Assembly (NCBI RefSeq): GCF_051020975.1
Contig: NW_027478171.1
Span: 3,348,001 to 3,412,000, forward strand
Reading direction: 5' to 3'
Length of the DNA stretch: 64,000 bases
Source of the DNA: Osmia lignaria lignaria
Lineage: Eukaryota; Arthropoda; Insecta; Hymenoptera; Megachilidae
In this document: one piece after another, positions 63,901-64,000 of the stretch
Position numbering within the stretch: position 1 is the first letter of the stretch
Layout: each line of letters starts with the position of its first letter
Position numbers and translations under genes: made by a program
Notes under the pieces: model-generated
Databases searched by the model: none
Told to the model about the DNA's origin: nothing
Seen by the model: the letters and a program-made list of their open reading frames with translations, nothing else

Positions 63901-64000
63901 GTTGTTCCTCTTCTGCACAGCTAAGCTGGAAGTGGCATTTGCAGGTCGCAATAGTGCAGAGTTATCTCAAAGAAAGGGGCCACGGTGTTTCTGTATCTCT
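60918..64000 (+). repeat. Longest continuous copy of the region V cassette order
   Basis: The order of units is GGGGCCAGGGTG (60942), GGTCCTGACGG with CCACGATG (61264), CAGGTCGC (61586), CTGAGGG with CCACGTTG (61908), CTGAGGG with GTGCCGCTTCGG (62230), GAAATATTTCTTATTC (62552), CAGGTCGC with CAGAGAACG (62874), TTTCCAGCTCGC (63196), TTTCGGGAT with CCACGATG (63518), then a GTCTGGCGG unit cut by the edge. The first five match 50316-51604 at an offset of 33 units. The last four match 46131-48063 in order at an offset of 51 units minus one base. Confidence 0.78.
63816..64000 (+). repeat. Right-edge partial monomer
   Basis: This is the first 185 bases of a unit (anchor 63840), cut off by the window edge. 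It carries GTCTGGCGGACATATTCCGAG, quoted as adjoining pieces GTCTGGCGG and ACATATTCCGAG, together with TTCCTCTTCTGC and the CAGGTCGCAATAG variant. It therefore belongs to the region V subfamily seen at anchors 48707 and 58688. The array continues beyond the window. Confidence 0.97.

Larger units (their letters stand above)
1..64000 (+). repeat. 322-bp satellite DNA array, head to tail, filling the window
   Basis: The same unit recurs every 322 bases from end to end, always in the same orientation, with no spacer or foreign insertion. There are 198 complete units between 61 and 63815, which equals 198 x 322 minus 1. The net minus one comes from two single-base gains and three single-base losses. 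Constant landmarks in nearly every unit are TAGCTCGCTTCG, CCGAGATATTTGCAG, GGACATATT, the TTCTTCTTGTTGTTC tract, CAGCTAAGCTGG, GGGGCCACGGTG, ATTATGTTGGTGC, GGAACTTTTAAATAT and CTGATCAAAAAATATC. Arrays of this kind are known from eukaryotic heterochromatin and centromeres. The chromosomal location and the organism are inferred, and the array runs out of the window on both sides. Confidence 0.99.
43209..64000 (+). repeat. Array region V: higher-order repeat domain of 966, 1610 and 1932 bp
   Basis: This region has sixty-five anchors (43233 to 63840, the last partial). Subfamilies largely private to this region are CAGGTCGCAATAG (18 units), CCTGAGGGACAT, GGGGCCAGGGTG, CCCAAAGAAAGG with CCACGATG, and the linked trio TATCGTAGAAC / CAAATAAGG / CTTGGTTTCC. 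They recur in a consistent order, which gives blocks of 3, 5 and 6 monomers with very few differences between copies. No CAGCTCAAAGGAACTGG unit and no GCACTAGTGC unit was found here. Confidence 0.85.

Noticed and set aside
1..64000. CRISPR array
   Set aside because: There is no alternation of short identical repeats with unique spacers. Every part of the 322-bp period is repeated, no cas genes are present, and the unit is far too long.
1..64000. Bacterial, phage or plasmid origin
   Set aside because: There are no genes, ribosome binding sites or operons. Nearly 200 tandem copies of a 322-bp non-coding unit with higher-order structure is a eukaryotic satellite pattern.
1..64000. Assembly artefact producing a false array
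   Set aside because: It cannot be excluded without reads. However, most units differ by private substitutions and duplications have distinct breakpoints, which a simple looping error would not create. The blocks with no visible differences (for example 16042-17975 and 31180-32467) are the places most worth checking.
1..64000. A hidden gene system or mobile element inserted between repeats
   Set aside because: The anchor positions keep the 322-bp phase throughout except for five one-base steps, so there is no room for any insertion in the window.

Overview
The whole window is one uninterrupted head-to-tail satellite DNA array. A unit of 322 bp, always in the same orientation, repeats from the first base to the last. 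There are 198 complete units (61 to 63815), a 60-base tail of another unit at the left edge and a 185-base start of another at the right edge. I see no unique sequence, no protein-coding gene I would defend, no RNA gene, no transposon and no inversion. Both array ends lie outside the window.

This points to a eukaryote, probably pericentromeric, centromeric or other constitutive heterochromatin. The repeated GAGATAT / ATCTCGA wording and the unit length remind me of insect satellites, but that is a low-confidence impression without a database search.

To place every unit, use the T of the conserved TTGCAG as anchor and start the unit 24 bases before it (at TAGCTCGC). Anchors are: 85 + 322k up to 15863; then 16186, 16508, 16830; then 17153 + 322k up to 41625; then 41946 and 42268; then 42589 + 322k up to 49673; then 49994 + 322k up to 63840. 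Only five single-base length changes (two gains, three losses) occur in 64 kb.

The unit has internal structure. It holds a 27-bp direct repeat 114 bp apart, four copies of an ATATCTCG-type decamer (two in each orientation), a 24-nt mirror-symmetric pyrimidine tract, and short palindromes. Substitutions define subfamilies whose make-up changes along the array. Region I (1-9720) and regions II-III (9721-35160) carry a CAGCTCAAAGGAACTGG variant and the GCACTAGTGC palindrome. Region IV (35161-43208) is a transition zone with a 1610-bp pentamer. Region V (43209-64000) is a younger-looking patchwork of multi-monomer (higher-order) repeats of 966, 1610 and 1932 bp built from a common ordered cassette.

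The main biological content is a readable record of unequal exchange. Nested duplications, chimeric monomers and crossover points can in places be narrowed to fewer than 20 bp. The short open frames in nearly every unit look like by-products of the repeat: they start at TTG with no ATG, they shift frame from unit to unit because 322 is not divisible by three, and several are broken.
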